Origin: Azadirachta indica
Lineage: Eukaryota > Streptophyta > Magnoliopsida > Sapindales > Meliaceae
Direction: 5' to 3'
Length of the DNA: 64,000 bases
NCBI GenBank assembly: GCA_022749755.1
Contig: CM040452.1
Span: 14,030,350 to 14,094,349, forward strand
Shown here: one piece after another, positions 22,285-32,200 of the stretch
Numbering within the stretch: the first letter of the stretch is position 1
How the letters are laid out: each line of letters starts with the position of its first letter
Notes under the pieces: generated by a model
Seen by the model: only the letters and a program-made list of their open reading frames with translations
Told to the model about the DNA's origin: nothing
The model's database searches: none
Program-made: the position numbers and the translations under genes

Positions 22285-23720
22285 TTATAATAGTTTATTC
22301 GTTTTCTTGATGAATTTTGATTCAACACAAGTATCAGATTTATTGATGTTTATAAGATCAATATTTATTAGACCATCTCTTTTCATTTTCTTAAAATAAG
22401 AAAAATTTACATGGCCTAACCTATCATGCCATAAATCAAAAGAAGCAACAATATAAGTAGAAGTAGAAGCATTTTTATTAATAATTGTGTCAACTATATT
22501 AAGCTTGAACAAATCATTGGAACAGTACCCTTTTCCAATGAACATTTTATTCTTAGACATTATAATCTTGTCTCCCTTAAAAGAGACTTTAACATTTGAT
22601 TTTTCAAGAACAAACACAGACACTAAATTGTATGTTATATTTGGAACATGAAGCACATTACTGTAAGGAAATAATTTTTCTAGAAGTCAATTTAAGAAAA
22701 ACTTTTTCTTTTCCCACAACTGGAGTAGAGTGGAAATTTCCAAAAAAAACTTGTTCTTCTCCTTCACCCAATTTTTAAAAATGAGCTTCGATTCCCACAT
22801 ATGTGCTTGGAAGTACCAGAATCAGTAATCCAATCTTGTTTCTCACTAGCAACCATATTTGCTTGAGAAACTATAATAGCACCGACCACATCTTCTCCTT
22901 CAACCACATTGGCCTTAAAAGACTTTTTATTACCCTTCTTGAACTTACATTCAATAGCATGATGGCCATACTTGCCACACACAAAACAGTTTCCTTTTTT
23001 CTTAAATGTTGGTTTCTTTTGATTTACGGATTTTTTTATTATCCACTTTTTGTCTCTTGACAAGAGGTGTAGCATTTTGAACAACATTAGCCTTGGAATG
23101 AATTTCCTTAGCCTTATCTTCTTGCTCCCTTAACCTATTCTTTTCTTTGATTCAAATGTGAATAATCACATTCTCAATGTCATTTGCTTCTTCTTGTGTT
23201 TATTACTCTTCTTTTAATCTTTCTAAGAATCAAGCAATTTCTCAATCAAGCATCCAGCAAGGAATGATTTAAGAAGAGTAATTTACTCATTCTTTAAATC
23301 ATTGACTAGCAAATGGTAGTCATGAATTTGAGTAGTGACTAGCTTGTCTTCTACCATCTTGAAATCCAAAAAGTTGGCAATAACATATGTTTAGGCACCT
23401 GCATCTTCAATAATATATTTTTTCTCCAAAGATGCCCAAATTTCTTGTGTTTTGTCATAGAGAGAATAAACATCATATAACTCATTAGAAATGGTATTCA
23501 AAATGGCATTGCGACATACCTTATTGCCCATAACCCATGCTTGATAATTTTTGACGCAACATCGAGTGGTGGTTGTATTAAATAGTTAGCAAGGTTGAAA
23601 CGTCCAAAGTATCATAAATTCGATCCCTTTATTGCTTGAAGTTGCTTCCCCCAAACATCCCAATCTTTTGGAGATGTTAAAAATAGACTTGACAACAGCA
23701 AGCAAGGCAACATCTGTGGT
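22285..23720 (-). pseudogene. Decayed copia gag-pol: zinc knuckle, protease start, GAG-pre-integrase
   Basis: Two open stretches remain. 23087-22764 carries a CX2CX4HX4C zinc knuckle (CFVCGKYGHHAIEC) followed by WITDSGTSKHIC, the copia aspartic-protease active site. 22656-22285 carries MLHVPNITYNLVSV and a GAG-pre-integrase module ending near WHDRLGHVNFSYF. They are in different frames. Gag-like sequence from about 23720 to 23100 is broken by stops. No RT or integrase catalytic core remains. Confidence 0.82.
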
Positions 23721-23734
23721 TAAGGTGCAAGAGT

Positions 23735-24120
23735 TGTTGATGTTGCCATAATAATTTTCAGATTGTTGGACAAAAAATTTGAGAATATGTAAGCATCAAG
23801 ACATGTAAGAGCACTGTCTTGAAAATGGTCAGGGATGCAAGAGTTCTTGATGTTGCCATAACATCTTTTAGATTGTTGGACAAAAGGGATGCAGGAGTTG
23901 TTGATGTTGCCATAATAGTTTTCAGATTGTTAGAGAAAAAACTTGAGAATTTGTAAGCATCAAGACGTGTAAGAGCACTGTCCTAAAAGTGGTCAGGGAT
24001 GTAGGAGTCGTTGATGTTGCCATACCATATTAGCTTTCAGCTTTCAAATTGTTGGACAAAAAACTTGAGAACCTTGAAAATATGTATGCGTCAAGACATG
24101 CAAAAGTACTGTTTTGAAAG
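23735..24120 (-). repeat. Degenerate tandem repeats derived from the copia gag start
   Basis: Four imperfect units carry TTGATGTTGCCATA, then (T)TCAGATTGTTGGACAAAAAA, TTGAGAA, GTAAGCATCAAGAC and AGAGCACTGTC. The long units are about 100-115 bp and one is truncated to about 50 bp. On the minus strand the shared motif reads ATGGCAACATCAACAACTC, which looks like the first codons of a copia Gag, so the array may come from slippage around the gag start. Confidence 0.7.
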
Positions 24121-24265
24121 CTATTTTTACCCCTTTAGGATAGTATCCCGCTGCAGAAAGGTTTAACGCAGTATAACCCCAAGATATAATGACAGAAGTC
24201 GTTGTAAGCCTGCAAGTTTATTTTCATATATAAACTTTTTAAGAGTCTTATAACTAGCCAATGTA

Positions 24266-24382
24266 GCATGTTTGTATTTTAAAATACTATACAAATTTAT
24301 AACAATGAATTCTAGATTTTCTTTTCTAATCAAATTGTACACCTAATATATATATATATATGTATGTATGCATATGTATATG

Positions 24383-24419
<37 letters not shown>

Positions 24420-25393
24420 GATTAGCTTAGTTTATAATCATTGGCCATATTTTTTGTTTCTTTATAGATGGAGTTGTTTGTTGGATATAAGACTAGTGGT
24501 AATTAATTATTTAGTTTGTATTATTTTTATGGGCAATTTGACTTCAACATCTTTGAGAGTATGGAGCTGGTGTTCTCCATGAAGTAGTTAAAGAGGGAAA
24601 AAAAAATCAAGGGAGTTGGCCCTGCTTATAAGTTTGTTTACTCAAACTTTATATTTTCAAATTTGTATAAGATTTCCATGTTCTCTATTCTACATTCAAG
24701 TTATAAACTTGAAATGATATCAGCTGTTGAATTTGGTTATCTTATTATTTTTTTATTGTTTAACTTAAAATTTTTATGGCTTAATGTTGATATTGTACCG
24801 TACTTCCTTCCGAACCCCAAATAAAGAATTCATATTTTTGTAATATTGGTAACAATATAACCTAATATCTTTCAAATATTTTAAAATTCAAACACATTAG
24901 TCGTTGATTCATTTGATAACATAATTTTTTATATTGCTTAAACTTTTTTTTCTTATTATGTATATTATTATTTGTTGCTGAAAATATAATTATAAAACAA
25001 ACTAATAATTTTGTTTTTTAAATTAGAAGCAACTAACAAAGATTGTTTGAACTAATACTCCCTTTGTTTTACTTCATTTTAAATTAGAAAGTTATTAGTT
25101 AATAATGGGATTCTAACACTCACATCGCGTCAATCAAACCGGACAGCATAACCGGTCCCAGCCAGTCATGTGCTGCCAAGTAACGGCTACTTTGACCTCC
25201 TATAGCCGGTCACAGTACCCCACAACCTCAACGGTCACATTTTATTTCCCCTTCAAATACCAAATTCACAACGTTTTACTTGCAGAAAAACAGTTATATA
25301 TACATCTCTCCTTCTATCCCTCAAACCAGGAAGAACAAACCACAAATCTAACCCAAACTAAACCAAATCCATTTCAGATTCATCCGAGTTACG
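24266..25393. other. Intergenic and arabinogalactan-protein promoter
   Basis: AT-rich with TA/TG microsatellites at 24346-24420. 25110-25300 is GC-richer. A TATA box, TTATATATAC at 25294-25303, lies about 90 bp before the ATG at 25394. No other gene is seen. Confidence 0.55.
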
Positions 25394-26014
25394 ATGCAGA
25401 GACTCCTCGTACTTGTTTTCTTTGTCTTCTTGTGCTCGAATTCTGGCAATGTTCAAGCAGACAATGCGCCTGCGCCATCACCCAAAACAACCGCCACAAA
25501 ACCGCCTTCACCGGCAAAAGCTCCGGAAACTCCATCTGCGAGTCCACAAGCTTCTCCTTCGCAATCCCCCGCTTCATTGCCGCCCAAAATTGCTCCGGTT
25601 CGATCACCCGTAAGCGCTCCCGTGTCGCCGCCTGTTCAATCACCGCCGACTCCCCCGCCCACTGTCAGTCCCCCGGTTCAATCCCCAGCAAGTCCTCCGC
25701 CATCAGTTCCCGTCCCGGCGGCAACCCCTGTCAATGCTCCAGCGTCGACTCCTGTTGGGGCTCCACCAACAGTGGAGGGTCCGGCTGTTGCTCCCACGCC
25801 AGAGACACCCGCAAGCATTCCAGCGAGTTCAGCAACTCCGGCGGAAGCCCCTGGTGTTTTCCCTTCTAGCAGTAGCCCACCAGTCCCAGCACCGGGTAGT
25901 CTGGCACCGGAAACATCAGAAGGACCCGCTAATGATGAGTCGGGTTCCCGGTCAATGTTTGAGGTTCGGGTCATTTTGAGTGGGTTGGCAATCGGAGCTG
26001 CCTTGGCTATCTAG
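25394..26014 (+). CDS. Classical arabinogalactan protein with GPI-anchor signal
   Basis: Single exon, 206 residues. An N-terminal signal peptide (about 1-22, MQRLLVLVFFVFLCSNSGNV) is followed by about 150 residues rich in Pro, Ala, Ser and Thr with AP, SP, TP and PP motifs (APAPSP, SPPVQSP, TPPPTVSPP) and almost no charged residues. The C terminus has a small-residue cleavage region (DESGSRS) and a hydrophobic tail (VILSGLAIGAALAI), the standard GPI attachment signal. The product should be hydroxylated, heavily O-glycosylated with type II arabinogalactan and tethered outside the plasma membrane. TATA box at 25294. Which AGP subgroup member it is cannot be told by eye. Confidence 0.9.
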   Translation: MQRLLVLVFFVFLCSNSGNVQADNAPAPSPKTTATKPPSPAKAPETPSASPQASPSQSPASLPPKIAPVRSPVSAPVSPPVQSPPTPPPTVSPPVQSPASPPPSVPVPAATPVNAPASTPVGAPPTVEGPAVAPTPETPASIPASSATPAEAPGVFPSSSSPPVPAPGSLAPETSEGPANDESGSRSMFEVRVILSGLAIGAALAI

Positions 26015-26407
26015 ATTTTTATAATTTTTTTCTTCTTCCACATTATTCATATTCTTTTGTCAAGGATTTGGTTATATTGTGGATAGATTGAATGAAATGA
26101 TTTTTCTTTTCTGTTGAAATTATAAATATTTGTTTACTATTGCAGATTTTTTGTCTTTTGTGTTTTATGCACTCTTCTGAACATCGGTAAAAAAAAAAAA
26201 AAAAACTACAAAAACTTTAAATACTCTACAAGTGAATATAACATTTCATAACACATGAATAAAAAATAAACAGTCATTAAATAATCAACAACATTGGCTA
26301 GTGTACATGAAAAACATAAACCTGAAACAAAAATTGCTGCTTAGTTTATCAATTACAATAGAAAACGGAAGTACAGAAAAGACAGAAATGTAGTTTGCCC
26401 TGTCATT

Positions 26408-27969
26408 TTAACATAGTTGGTTTTTCTGGCAAGTGAGTGCTCCGGCAGATGGAGGAGTAGTCGTTAAAAGCGAAGCAGCTGGTCGAGCAACCATGCTTGA
26501 AGCTTTAATGTAGGCTGCAGGAGTTTCTTGTCCAGAAGTTGTAAAGAAAGCACCGTTAAGCATAAGATCACCTTCTGATCTCCAATTCCATTTCTTCCAC
26601 TCATCATCATCATCCCCTGACGACAATTCATGTTTTGTCACCTGAACGACAACAATTACATTGGGAATGTGAACTTTTTGTGATGTGATCACAAACATGT
26701 AGTGTGATGACTGTTATTGCTAAAAGAATTTTGTTTTAGTTTGTGAATAGCCAGGTTGTTCTACTATCAATCATTCAATGACTCAAGGTTGTCAATATAG
26801 AATGCAAAAGGCTTGCCTCCTTGGTAGATTTGTTATTTGATGCTATAAAGATATTTCCTTGGCTGTTGATTGTTGGATTTGCGCTTCCACCAATTGCATA
26901 CATCTCCCAGCCACTGTATATGTTATTCACAATATGAAAATACCCATGTCTGCACCTGCAACAATTTAGCATATATAAATTCTCAGGATCAGGAATATGC
27001 AATACTTTACTTCGTTCTTTCAGAAAGCAACAATACTACTTTTTAATTACCTGGGAATTCTTTGAACCAAACTGTCTCCAAAAAAATTGAAGGCAATGGT
27101 GATCTGCATATTCTTGTCAGGAAAAAAATCATCGCTATGACCCATGAGCATAACTTCATTATGATCAAACATGTAGTTGTTTGAGATTGTTATGGCTGTG
27201 GAGCCATAAACAACATCAACGAGTCCATCATAGCAATTAGAGAAGGTACAGTGATCAATCCAGATATCTTTTGATCCGTATATTGATATCCCATCTCCAT
27301 CTGATCTGCCTCTTATTCCATAATGATTTGGAGTGTCTCTCACCAGAGCATTTCCTGCTGGTTCACAGTCATGTATGTAAATGTTATGCATGATGATATT
27401 ACTTACATTGTAAATGGCTATGCAAGGCCCATTTGATATTTGAATATTAAACCCTCTTCCATCTATGGTCTTGTGCGAATTCATGACAAGTTCTTGCTTT
27501 AAGGTGATGATCATATCACGTTCAAAGATTATCCAAAGGGGTTCTTCGCGGATAACAGCATACCGAAGGGAGCCTGGAATTGGGTTTACTGGATCATCAT
27601 CTGCAGAGTTGACAACATAAATCTCACCATCTCGACCTCCAACAGCATTGCGTCCGAATCCAACTGCACAATCAGCAAGAATTTTTCTGTTAGTTTCCCA
27701 TTCAGGATCACATCTCCAGCAGTCATCGATGGGGTTGCCTGTTCTGCATGATTCTGTTTCCAGTCGCTTTCCTGTTGTGCTCCTATTTGTATGAAATCTA
27801 GTCAAATTCCAAGCAAAGACAAGTTTAACTACCTATTCAAGACCATAAACCTGAAACCTTAGCATACTTACCATCCAATTGCTTCTGGTATTTGAACAGG
27901 TCGAGTCACAGAGAGTGTTAGAATGGGATATAAAAATATGACCAAGGAAGAGAGAAAGAAGCTCGACAT
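26408..27969 (-). CDS. Pectate lyase (polysaccharide lyase family 1)
   Basis: Four exons: 27969-27872, 27782-27051, 26955-26817, 26641-26408, giving 400 residues. The N-terminal exon supplies a signal peptide ([20 protein letters not shown]). Landmarks in order: [53 protein letters not shown], the catalytic-Arg motif [31 protein letters not shown], then a C-terminal region with FFTTSGQ. The enzyme cleaves de-esterified pectin by beta-elimination with Ca2+ in the wall. The intron after 26817 begins GC rather than GT (GAG|GCAAGC) and ends CAG; the reading frame and family alignment (KE|VTK) require this site. The gene is divergent to the TIC20-like gene. Confidence 0.92.
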
Positions 27970-29125
27970 TTTTGACAGACACAGAAACCTGTTGGCTGCA
28001 ACATCAAATGGATGATTTTGCGAAGCTATTTATACTAAAATTTTGCAAATAAAATGCAGCAACTAGAGGACTTCATTTACTGCCTGCACATTGATGACTG
28101 ACATAATCAACTACTTCAAAATAAACGAAGTAAAGAAGTGCAGTTGAGTATTATAAGATGAGAGACATGAATTAGGTAACACCGTTAAAACAGGTTTATT
28201 TAAATATTATGAATTTATGTGGTGATGAAAAAGGAAAGATTGAAACAAGTTTTTCCAAACTCGAAAGGAAGTTTCAGCAACAAAATGTCGATGTGAATCA
28301 AATTGGTGTGGCTGTCTGTGCATTGCAGATCATGTGGGGTTATAGGCATTTTTATTTGCTGTCAATGTTGTTGGAGGTGCTGCAATGTGCAGTCAAGTTG
28401 ATTGAAGTGGCCCATCTCTGGCCACTGATAGTGGTTGCGAGATAAGCAAGTTAGTTTTAGTGAAACCCAGTCAAGGTTGATTCTTGTCTCCATGTTCCAG
28501 ATAAAGCTTGTACTGCTATTGCCATGGTGACGTATTCATTGATTCTTCTGACTTCTCTCCTTCCATTAAATGAGAGTACTTATTACAGTATCTCACTCAG
28601 CTGCTTTTCTGTTCCCTTAAAAAAAAAAAATTGTTTTATATCAACAGAATTGAATTGTAATTTTAAGGATTCAAAAATCAAACCTCAATAAGTTTTGTAA
28701 AATTGTGTCGTACCTTTCTATGTAAGCTTAGTGGATGAAAAATTGAATTGGATCCATTTTGGGCCTTCCTTGACATCTGAGCCTTGTATGCTATACCAGG
28801 CCTAGCTGTGGAAATTTTTTGAGTTAAGAAACTGAGAAAGATGTTTTGGGCCATCATCCCAAATATAGAACTTAAGACTTCCATTTTTACAATTAATTAG
28901 TCAAAAAATATTTTTAAATATTATTTTACGGTTTGAATAGCGAGTCATTCCCTGAGATCGAATGGTGAGTCATTCGTTAGTTTAAAAATAAAATTTATAT
29001 ATCAGGATTATTGAATTATTATTTTTTATTACGAGATATTATTTCTTTGTCCATAACAAAATCTGTACCTCGGTCTTTTTCTATTTTTGACTCCGCAAAT
29101 TTTCTCTCTTTCTCTCGAAACAAAC
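27970..29125. other. Divergent spacer between pectate lyase and TIC20-like genes
   Basis: About 1.1 kb. A small plus-strand frame (28209-28445) has no family support. CTTTCTCTCTTTCTCTC-like leader sequence sits just before the TIC20-like start. No other gene is seen. Confidence 0.45.
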
Positions 29126-29785
29126 ATGACCATATCCAATCTTGTGCAATCACCACAAACTGCTTTCGCTCTCTTGCATAAACCTCATATGCACTCTTCT
29201 TTTCTCAAAGATCACAACTCATCTCTGTTCAGTTTAACCAACCAGCTTACCAAGAAACAAAGGAACCAAACCAAACTGAAGACAAGACTACCTGTAACTG
29301 CTCAATCAAAAAACGGCAACTCAGCTGATTACCCAGACCGAATAATCTCAGCTGTCTGTTACTTCTACCCTTTCTTTGATGGTGTACAGTATGGAAAATA
29401 TGTTATAACTCAGTTTACCCCGATTCAAGTGCTTATTCAGCCGCTTTTGCCAGCTATCAGAGTCTTTAAAAGCTTTCCCTTTAATGGTTTTTTGGTGTTT
29501 TTGACTCTCTACTTCATTGTTGTGAGGAACAGTAATTTTAGTAGATATGTTAGGTTCAATACTATGCAGGCTGTTGTGCTTGATATTTTGTTAATTTTCC
29601 CTGATCTCCTGGAGAGGACTTTTAATTTAAGAGAAGGGTGGGGATTGGATTTGATGATGAGTTTGGATAGTACTGTGTTTTTGTTCCTTCTGGTTTGTTT
29701 GATTTATGGGTCTTCTTCTTGTTTGTTAGGCCAAGTGCCCAGATTGCCAATTGTTGCTGAAGCGGCAGATAGACAGGTTCTTTGA
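29126..29785 (+). CDS. TIC20-like chloroplast inner-envelope protein (TIC20-V type)
   Basis: Single exon, 219 residues from the ATG at 29126. Another in-frame ATG at 29087 would add 13 residues; 29126 is preferred because MTISNLVQSP resembles a normal transit-peptide start. Residues 1-70 are Ser/Thr/Lys-rich and poor in acidic residues, typical of a plastid transit peptide. About 75-205 is the TIC20 domain with four hydrophobic spans: ISAVCYFYPFFDGVQYG, FPFNGFLVFLTLYFIVV, RFNTMQAVVLDILLIF and TVFLFLLVCLIYGSSSC. TIC20 proteins are associated with protein import at the inner envelope; the role of TIC20-V is less clear. The frame stops at AADRQVL; a donor-like CAG|GTTC lies nearby, so an alternative end is possible. 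Confidence 0.85.
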   Translation: MTISNLVQSPQTAFALLHKPHMHSSFLKDHNSSLFSLTNQLTKKQRNQTKLKTRLPVTAQSKNGNSADYPDRIISAVCYFYPFFDGVQYGKYVITQFTPIQVLIQPLLPAIRVFKSFPFNGFLVFLTLYFIVVRNSNFSRYVRFNTMQAVVLDILLIFPDLLERTFNLREGWGLDLMMSLDSTVFLFLLVCLIYGSSSCLLGQVPRLPIVAEAADRQVL

Positions 29786-31488
29786 TTTGTCATTTGGTTT
29801 ACTGCTATTGGTTTTATAACCTTTGTATTTTATTGCTGGACTTGAAGTTTCAAAGTATTCAATTTAATTATACAATACAATCTTCTTCTGTTGTTTTAGT
29901 CTTGTGTGTTGAGATAGGTGATTTTTCTAATAGTTGGTATTTGATTTTTAGTTCCATTTAGATGGTAATTGAAATCAAGGAAATCATATGTGTCTCTCTG
30001 TCTGGTGGATGATCTTAGTGTTTGATTCCTGTTGTTAATATAGTGGTTTGACAATATGGCACATTTCATGGTTTTGCTAGCTTTGATGGTGCTAGGAGAG
30101 GCAAACTACTCTAATGTTGTCTTCATTGCCCTGTTAATAATGCAATTCAAATTAGTATTGCATCAATTGTTTCTTACTTTTACATTGAAGAAGGAGAACA
30201 AGGCTAGCTGGGATTTAGAGTGAAATATATTGTTTAATTGTTTTATCTTCTTCATGCAAAAGGCATGGCAGGCATCAACCTGGGCAACAAATATAATACA
30301 TTCTCGTTATGATAGGGAACTGGGGGTCATGTGAGAATTTCACTCGAGTGGATTTTATAAATTTCTTTTGCTTTTTGCCTTAAGTATAAAGCATTAATGT
30401 TTTGGCTGGTGTTAGAACCTTAATTGATGGAAGCGGAAAGGAACCTTTGATGCATGGAAGAGTATTTGAGCAGGGACCTAATCGCCAGAACTGCATGGAT
30501 TCCGTTGAATAATTGCTAAACTCTTCCAATATCTCCACCAATTCTTTGGAAGATATTTGTTGCAACGTAGATTGGCTTACCTAGTTGATTTATCATGTTC
30601 AAGTACATGTGGCAGGAAGTTTGCCCTGGATTAGACAAACAACTAGAAGTCTTCGTCGTAGGTTTTGTTCCAGACAACAAGGTCCAGAACGTGCTCCAGT
30701 TCAGGAGATTTTAGTTGATTTCAAGTGAATTTTGATCAAGGATGCTCTCATGTTTCATCTTTCACTTAAAACCTTCTCACCCTATGTTTGCATGTATAGC
30801 AGCATTATAACTTAATTAGCGCAGAGTGTCAGTTCTTGTGTCCGGTTGCTATGGCTCTAGCATTCTTTCACTTTTTCTTTGTGCTGTTGAAGCGTGTAGA
30901 TCTTTAGCAGTTGCAGGTAGCCAATAGCATGTAATGTTCATCGACAAATTTGTACCAACTTGAGAATTCTATCAGACACAACACAACAGAAACCGCATAT
31001 AAATATTCAAACTAGCTTGCTGAGCACATACTTGCAAAACATCCAGACCGATCACACTTGGACAACAGAAACATCAAGAAAAGCTCTTCATTTTTCCTTC
31101 CAAAACGTTTAGAAGACTTTATTTATCATCATAGATGCTCTTGTGCTTGTTTCTTTTAACTTTTGATCATCTTCTGTCAAAAGTTCAACTATCATTGCTA
31201 CTCCCAGGATCTAAATTCATTTCGGCATGCGGGAAATATCACATCTTGTATTATGATCACTAAAATTGATGGCTCAGCATGTTAAATATTAAATATAAGC
31301 TTAAGCTTGTTATTAAGATAATGCGTATAACATGCTGAAGAACCGCCCATTTGAACAGGTGAAATCACGCGTGTTCGAGTATTAATATTCAAAAGTGTAC
31401 AGCCATCATGTTTTGTCAAAGAATGTTAATTAATATGTTAATACATTGTACTATATATATTTAAGTCTCAGATTCCTGTGTCGACGCT
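29786..31488. other. TIC20 3' flank and intergenic DNA with a possible orphan exon
   Basis: 29786-30600 is probably 3' UTR and spacer. 30617-30730 holds a GC-richer open stretch after an AG (GTGGCAG) that could be a terminal exon, but no family fits. The remainder is spacer up to the fasciclin pseudogene. Confidence 0.35.
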
Positions 31489-32200
31489 TTACGTTAGGAC
31501 CTTTGGGGCATGAGCCGCCACGCCCGCAGCCAATGACGGAGCCGGAGATGTTGCCACCTTGAAGCACAGCTCCTGAGGGATCAAAACCTTGTAAATGTGT
31601 AAATAGCGAGCGGCTTATCATCCGGTAATGTTCCAGTAATTTTAACTCTACTGATGTTGGTCTTGAATGTTAATTCTTCACCTTCGTTTTGTATCCTGAA
31701 TTCAAACCTTCCTGCTCCATCAGTAGCCAAAGTGGTTATATAGCTCCTCCATATTGTCGGATTTCAACATATGGGCACTGATTGATAAAATGGCACAGCA
31801 AAGAATTCCAGAAATGAGGTTTTGTTTTCCGCATTCGAGTTCTTGTAAATAGGTGAGAAGGTACGACTCGAACGCATCGTTCACAGGACAAAACGCCGAG
31901 AATCCTCCTTCTACGTTGTCCTGCATGCGTAGTTCACGCATTATTCAATTTAATTAAATTTTCAAATATTTTGTTTGAAATTTGTCAAAGTTAAACGAAT
32001 GAATATGAATATCTACTGACCTGGTACGTTTTGACAGCCCTAGCATTAGCCAGCAGAGCATCGGCAAAATATTTACAGCCATGAATGGATATGATTTTGA
32101 TGAAATAGAGCTCGCCGTCTCCGGTCCCGGCTAAGGGAGCTTCCGCTGACTGAGAAGATATATCAAACGTTGCTGATCTGAAGGACAGAAATGAAATATG
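31489..32200 (-). pseudogene. Truncated, frameshifted fasciclin-like arabinogalactan protein copy
   Basis: The minus strand carries SIHGCKYFADALLANARAVKTYQ, an intron from 32020 to 31921, then DNVEGGFSAFCPVNDAFESYL, later TLATDGAGRFEFRIQNEGEE and VKITGTLPDDKPLAIYT, and KVLIPQEL in another frame. Order, wording and the intron position (after TYQ) match the second fasciclin half of the FLA1-like gene at 38804-40336. It lacks the signal peptide and first fasciclin domain, has at least two frame shifts (after about 31740 and near 31595), and is inverted relative to the intact gene. The retained intron shows it arose by DNA duplication, not retroposition. Confidence 0.88.

Larger units (their letters stand above)
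22151..24265 (-). mobile_element. Internally deleted Ty1/copia retrotransposon remnant
   Basis: Minus-strand pol and gag fragments (see the pseudogene entry) lie between two short direct repeats, 22151-22201 and 24216-24265, both reading TTATTTTCATATATAAAC..TTTAA(A/G)AGTCTT(G/A)TAACTAGCCAATGT. These are best read as decayed LTR pieces. Integrase core, reverse transcriptase and RNase H are absent between the GAG-pre-integrase domain and the 3' LTR side, so this is a non-autonomous, dead copy. The boundaries are approximate. Confidence 0.7.

Noticed and set aside
28209..28445. 78-residue plus-strand frame in the pectate lyase/TIC20 spacer
   Set aside because: No family resemblance or conserved motif; fits chance.
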